In this document: positions 15,273 to 17,987 of the stretch, piece after piece
Layout of the letters: each line of letters starts with the position of its first letter
How positions within the stretch are numbered: the first letter of the stretch is position 1
Assembly (NCBI GenBank): GCA_002311915.1
Contig: DCAF01000031.1
Span: forward strand, 1 to 17,987
DNA from: Sulfurovum sp. UBA1140
GTDB taxonomy: Bacteria > Campylobacterota > Campylobacteria > Campylobacterales > Sulfurovaceae
Length of the DNA stretch: 17,987 nt
Direction: 5' to 3'
The notes under the pieces: generated by a model
Seen by the model: only the letters and a program-made list of their open reading frames with translations
What the model was told of the DNA's origin: nothing
Database searches by the model: none
Position numbers and translations under genes: made by a program

Positions 15273-16678
15273 CCTCGTATCCATCCCATAAATAAATTAT
15301 TAATCTCTATCAAGATAAATGCAGAGACAATCAATCCTAGAATCACATAGATAAGTTTTTTAGAGTTGACTATCTCAAAAAAGTGTTCGGTTCCCACTTC
15401 TCTAACCGTAAGTGTAAAGAGAACGATTCCCCCAACACTACCTGCAAGGGCAAGACCTGTGACTCCCATGAGATTCATCAGGATAATAGAGACAATAACA
15501 TTAAGCACCAAAGCGATGGTGGCTATCTTGGCTGCCTTGGTGTGTTGGTGGTTGGCGTAAAGGAACATGGCAAAGAGTTTGGTTAGCCCATGAGGGAGAA
15601 GACCTAGCATATACATACTCAGCACACCTGCTGTCTGAATGGTGTTTTCTACGGTAAAGGCTCCTCGTTCGAGCAGTAGCCAAACAATGGGTTCAGCGAG
15701 TATAATACCCATAAGTGTAGCAATACCAAGCAGAGAGAAGAGCAACCAAAAGGCTTTGCCCAAATTACTATAAGCCTCTTTGGTATCTCCACGATGAATC
15801 GCTTTTGAAATCATCGGAAAGAGAGCCACAGAGGTGGCAATAGCGATAATAGCAAGAGGAAGCTGAAAAACTCTGTTGGCAAAATAGAGATAAGAGATAG
15901 ATCCAGTAAGCAAAAATGATGCCAGTATGGTGTCTAAAAATGCAGAGATTTGAGGCATGGAGTTACCCCACATGGAGGGGAAAAAGAGTTTGTTAAACTT
16001 TTTCTCCTCTGCTTTGACATCTTTTTTCTTTCTGTATTTCCATCCACCGATTAAAATTTTGTGCATATTGAGTTTTTTTATGGCAATAACATGAGCGATA
16101 ACTTGTAAAAGACCACCAATAAGGACAGCGATACTCAGAGCAATAACAATGGTCTGTGGCTCCTCTTTCATATAAAGAAGCAGAGCCGAAATCATAGAGA
16201 TATTGAGCAGAGCCGTTGACATGGCAGTGGTGGCAAAGTGTTCTCTGTATTGTAGTAAGGTCGCTAAAAAAGTAACTATAAATACCAAATCCAAATACCA
16301 AAAGTTAATCGCAGTAAGTGGTGCTGTTTGGGCTATCTGCTCATCAGACCAATCCCAAGCAATGGATTTGGTAAGCAGTTCAGGGAAAAAAGTGACCAAG
16401 AGCGAGAAGCCTATAAGTATCAGCATAAACCGTAAAAATATAGCCGTAGCAAAGACCCCTTTTTGCCTACTTGCTACAAACGAAGGCATAAAAGCTTGAG
16501 TAAATGCCCCCTCTGCAAAGATACGGCGAAAGAGGTTAGGCAATTTAAAAGCAACAAAAAAGATGTCAGTATAAATAGACGCTCCAAGAGCCGATGCCAT
16601 AACAACATCACGTCCCAAACCTGTAACACGAGAGAAGAGAATACCAAAGCTGTTGGTGAAGATAGATTTTAGTTTCAT
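15269..16678 (-). CDS. murJ: lipid II flippase MurJ (MviN)
   Basis: The 469-residue inner-membrane protein flips lipid II to the periplasm for peptidoglycan synthesis. The N-terminus SFGILFSRVTGLGRDVVMAS with Arg17 and Arg23, then Asp38 and KLPNLFRRIFAEGAFTQAF (45-63), matches the conserved MurJ cavity residues of E. coli (Arg18, Arg24, Asp39, Arg52). Hydrophobic segments occur throughout, consistent with 13-14 helices; the protein is somewhat shorter than E. coli MurJ (511) at the C-terminus. A basic stretch (YRKKKDVKAEEKKFNK, about 215-230) forms a cytoplasmic loop. It is the first gene of the leftward cluster and overlaps the UPF0178 gene by four bases. The ribosome site is weak (AGAA). 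The 157 bases to the divergent small gene at 16836 must hold both promoters. Confidence 0.95.
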   Translation of the reverse strand: MKLKSIFTNSFGILFSRVTGLGRDVVMASALGASIYTDIFFVAFKLPNLFRRIFAEGAFTQAFMPSFVASRQKGVFATAIFLRFMLILIGFSLLVTFFPELLTKSIAWDWSDEQIAQTAPLTAINFWYLDLVFIVTFLATLLQYREHFATTAMSTALLNISMISALLLYMKEEPQTIVIALSIAVLIGGLLQVIAHVIAIKKLNMHKILIGGWKYRKKKDVKAEEKKFNKLFFPSMWGNSMPQISAFLDTILASFLLTGSISYLYFANRVFQLPLAIIAIATSVALFPMISKAIHRGDTKEAYSNLGKAFWLLFSLLGIATLMGIILAEPIVWLLLERGAFTVENTIQTAGVLSMYMLGLLPHGLTKLFAMFLYANHQHTKAAKIATIALVLNVIVSIILMNLMGVTGLALAGSVGGIVLFTLTVREVGTEHFFEIVNSKKLIYVILGLIVSAFILIEINNLFMGWIRG

Positions 16679-16793
16679 AAAGTTCTTTTTTTTATGGTAT
16701 TTTATCTAAATGTTTAAACTTTTTTGATGTTTATTAGATTTGGGGTTGACATATCAAAAAATAATTAAAAGGAAAAATACCCATGAATTTAAA

Positions 16794-16799
16794 TATAAT
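16794..16799 (+). promoter_or_regulatory. candidate -10 box for the antitoxin-like gene
   Basis: TATAAT lies 36 bases before the ATG at 16836 and is followed by the ribosome site AAGGA, with about six bases to the ATG. A TTGACA at 16746-16751 is 42 bases further upstream, too far to be its -35 box. The rest of 16679-16835 is AT-rich and must also contain the leftward murJ promoter, which I cannot place confidently. Confidence 0.45.
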
Positions 16800-16835
16800 A
16801 ACCGTTAGAGAAAGAAAAAATAAAAAAGGATAAGC

Positions 16836-17051
16836 ATGACCATTACACTAAATATTCAAAATGAACAGCTTTTTAATAGGATACTATGGCTTTTAAGTCG
16901 TTTTAAAAATGATGGTTTAGAGATTATTACAGATATTCAAAAAAACATATCAACTCCAACCGAGCCAAAAAATAAATTTTCTGAATTTGCAGGGATTTGG
17001 AAAGATAGAGATATAACCCAAGAGTCTATAAGGGAACAAGCTTGGAGATGA
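16836..17051 (+). CDS. putative VapB-like antitoxin (small hypothetical protein)
   Basis: The 71-residue product has a short strand-helix N-terminus (MTITLNIQNEQLFNRILWLL), a charged middle and a tail SEFAGIWKDRDITQESIREQ, followed by AWR. This tail style (AG-W-DRDIT-E-IR-AWR) recurs in small antitoxins of VapBC-type pairs, where the C-terminal segment wraps the PIN-domain toxin. I recognise it by pattern, not by search. It has a good ribosome site (AAGGA). Its stop codon overlaps an ATG (ATGA) that opens a toxin-like remnant at 17048, the layout of a toxin-antitoxin operon. Since the toxin is gutted, this is an orphan antitoxin, perhaps kept by chance or protecting against related toxins elsewhere in the genome. 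It has no clear DNA-binding motif. Confidence 0.65.
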   Translation: MTITLNIQNEQLFNRILWLLSRFKNDGLEIITDIQKNISTPTEPKNKFSEFAGIWKDRDITQESIREQAWR

Positions 17052-17125
17052 TAATTTTAGATGCTACTCTTTTTACTTATAATCTTAAGGACTTTCGATT
17101 TATTTATGGGGTGGAGTTGGTTTAG
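17048..17125 (+). pseudogene. remnant of a VapC-like PIN-domain toxin with a large internal deletion
   Basis: The 25-codon frame starts inside the antitoxin stop (ATGA). Its first five residues, MIILD, match the usual VapC start (MIxLDTN, with the first catalytic Asp). Without a break it continues TLFTYNLKDF-RFIYGVELV, which matches the usual VapC end (T-N-KDF-IPG-L). About 100 codons with the central catalytic acids are missing. The join is in frame, so a deletion between short matching sequences around GATGCTAC is likely. The peptide cannot be an active nuclease. Confidence 0.65.
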
Positions 17126-17384
17126 GTAGAGGATGCTTTAAACGAAAGTTTAAGTCCTACGGTGCTTAGATTTCAGTGAAATAGACAAAGATGCAGAGAT
17201 AACCTATAGAGAGTTTTTCGGGAAAGATGAGGTAAACTATGGCGATTTAATTCAAAGAGTTTGATGAACGCTATAGGAGAAGAAAAGATGACAGAAAAAG
17301 AGATATTGGTAAATGTTGCAGTTTAAGATTAATTCTGCTGAATTGATAGAGAAAAGAGTTAATAAATTAGGAGATGTTAAATGA
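17126..17384 (+). pseudogene. frameshifted gene remnant upstream of ruvA, unrecognised
   Basis: Four protein-like segments follow each other in alternating frames. They are VEDALNESLSPTVL (from 17126), LDFSEIDKDAEITYREFF and onward to LIQRV (17166-17264), MNAIGEEKMTEKEILVNVAV (17264-17326), and FKINSAELIEKRVNKLGDVK (17322-17384). Each hands over to the next with a small overlap, so together they look like about 85 residues of one coding sequence broken by three frameshifts. The last segment ends in a TGA that overlaps the ruvA ATG (ATGA), as an intact upstream partner gene would. I do not recognise the family. It could be the end of the gene that originally stood between ruvA and murJ. There is no other gene in this 329-base stretch. 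Confidence 0.45.
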
Positions 17385-17938
17385 TAGTAGGAATAGAAGG
17401 AACCATAGAAAAAAAAGACCCAACGATTATACACTTAAATGTAAATGGACTTATCTATGAGGTCAATATCTCGGTCAACACTTCAAACAGCATAAAAGAG
17501 AGTAGGGTAAAATTATTGGTTACACAAATCATCCGTGAAGATGCCAATTTACTTTTTGCTTTTATGGAAAAAGATGAGAAGAAGATGTTTGATACGCTCA
17601 TCAAAATCAATGGAGTAGGTCCAAAAGTGGCGATGGCTACTTGTTCGACCTTTGTTCCTGCTACATTTGCACGAGTGGTGGCTGATAAAGATGTGAGTTT
17701 GCTTAAACGCGTTCCAGGGATTGGACCCAAGGCTGCAAGTCGTATTTTGGTGGAGTTGGCTGATTTTATTGTGGATGGAAATAGTGAAACAGTGGTGGAT
17801 AGGGGCATGGCTGATGCTATCTTGGCATTGGAGAGTTTAGGGTTTAAAAAAGAGCAGATTAAGAAGGTATTGAGTGGGGCTACTGGGGATGTTAGCTCTT
17901 TGGTTAAACAGGGGTTGAAGAAATTGCAGAGGTTGTAA
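17381..17938 (+). CDS. ruvA: Holliday junction branch-migration complex subunit RuvA
   Basis: The 185-residue product binds four-way DNA junctions as a tetramer and loads the RuvB motor during recombination and repair. Domain I (1 to about 63) is an OB-fold starting MIVGIEGTIEKKDP, with VNGLIYEV in the usual place. Domain II has two helix-hairpin-helix motifs: LIKINGVGPKVAMA (about 73-86) and LLKRVPGIGPKAASRIL (about 106-122). A linker (about 130-140) leads to the small domain III (about 141-185), with ADAILALESLGFKKEQIKKVL, the RuvB-contacting part. Length is typical for Campylobacterota. The start is supported by TTAGGAG seven bases before the ATG and by homology of the N-terminus. It is divergent from murJ. 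Confidence 0.96.
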   Translation: MIVGIEGTIEKKDPTIIHLNVNGLIYEVNISVNTSNSIKESRVKLLVTQIIREDANLLFAFMEKDEKKMFDTLIKINGVGPKVAMATCSTFVPATFARVVADKDVSLLKRVPGIGPKAASRILVELADFIVDGNSETVVDRGMADAILALESLGFKKEQIKKVLSGATGDVSSLVKQGLKKLQRL

Positions 17939-17945
17939 CGGTTGA

Positions 17946-17986
17946 CTTGAACTGTAAATTTTCGTAGAAAATTTATTAGTTCCAAG
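17946..17986 (+). terminator. large hairpin after ruvA
   Basis: TAAATTTTC/GAAAATTTA (17955-17963 and 17967-17975, 3-base loop) is extended outward by CTTGAACT pairing with AGTT(C)CAAG (one bulge), so the stem covers nearly all of 17946-17986. It starts eight bases after the ruvA stop. There is no T-run in view, and the window ends one base later, so it may be a terminator or the first part of a repeat. Confidence 0.45.
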
Positions 17987-17987
17987 G

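Noticed and set aside
16746..16751. Perfect TTGACA as a -35 box for the antitoxin-like gene.
   Set aside because: It is 42 bases from the TATAAT at 16794-16799; no -10-like hexamer occurs at 16-18 bases spacing.
17455..17985. 176-codon frame on the minus strand opposite ruvA.
   Set aside because: ruvA is complete and conserved; the antisense frame shows no family features and begins within the hairpin after ruvA.
1..17987. tRNA or rRNA genes, CRISPR arrays, complete insertion sequences.
   Set aside because: I read for cloverleaf-like ends with CCA-type tails, regularly spaced direct repeats and transposase signatures and saw none.

Overview
The window is an AT-rich bacterial chromosome segment, most likely from the Campylobacterota (Sulfurovum/Sulfurimonas-like). 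The basis is the serA-rpsA-ispH-cysS-murJ series with a divergent ruvA, a neighbourhood I recall from Helicobacter, Campylobacter and deep-sea relatives, together with AT-rich coding and TATAAT-type -10 boxes without clear -35 boxes. The assignment rests on gene content and recall, not on a search.

Left part (1-8871): efflux and outer-membrane genes. A complete tripartite RND efflux operon reads leftward: TolC-like outer-membrane channel, short periplasmic adaptor, and an RND pump whose two halves are separate genes. These are linked by overlaps or tiny gaps (4 nt overlap, 2 nt gap, 11 nt overlap). Further left lies a second, related copy of the split pump. Its first-half gene is a pseudogene (about 260 N-terminal residues missing, one in-frame stop), and its second-half gene is open but runs off the window edge. 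Between the two copies sit a FadL-type outer-membrane channel gene (+) and a gene for a LysR-type effector-binding domain without a DNA-binding domain (-), converging on a hairpin.

Middle part (9079-16678): housekeeping genes, all leftward: murJ (lipid II flippase), a UPF0178/YaiI protein, cysS, ispH, rpsA and serA. A 92-bp near-palindrome with perfect 18-bp arms, resembling a TA-flanked MITE, separates cysS from ispH. A hairpin overlaps the ispH stop codon, and rpsA has its own likely promoter.

Right part (16679-17987): a small antitoxin-like gene (+) is followed by a VapC/PIN toxin reduced to about 25 codons by internal deletion. Next comes a roughly 260-bp stretch of frameshifted coding debris that runs into the start of ruvA (Holliday-junction helicase subunit). 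A strong hairpin follows ruvA.

Overall this is a conserved housekeeping block flanked by two plastic zones: a duplicated and partly decayed efflux locus, and a graveyard of toxin-antitoxin and other gene remnants. I see no clear sign of a wholly new system. The most unusual items are the ancestral split of the RND pump with an altered proton-relay motif, the orphan LysR effector domain, the MITE-like palindrome, and the gutted toxin-antitoxin pair.
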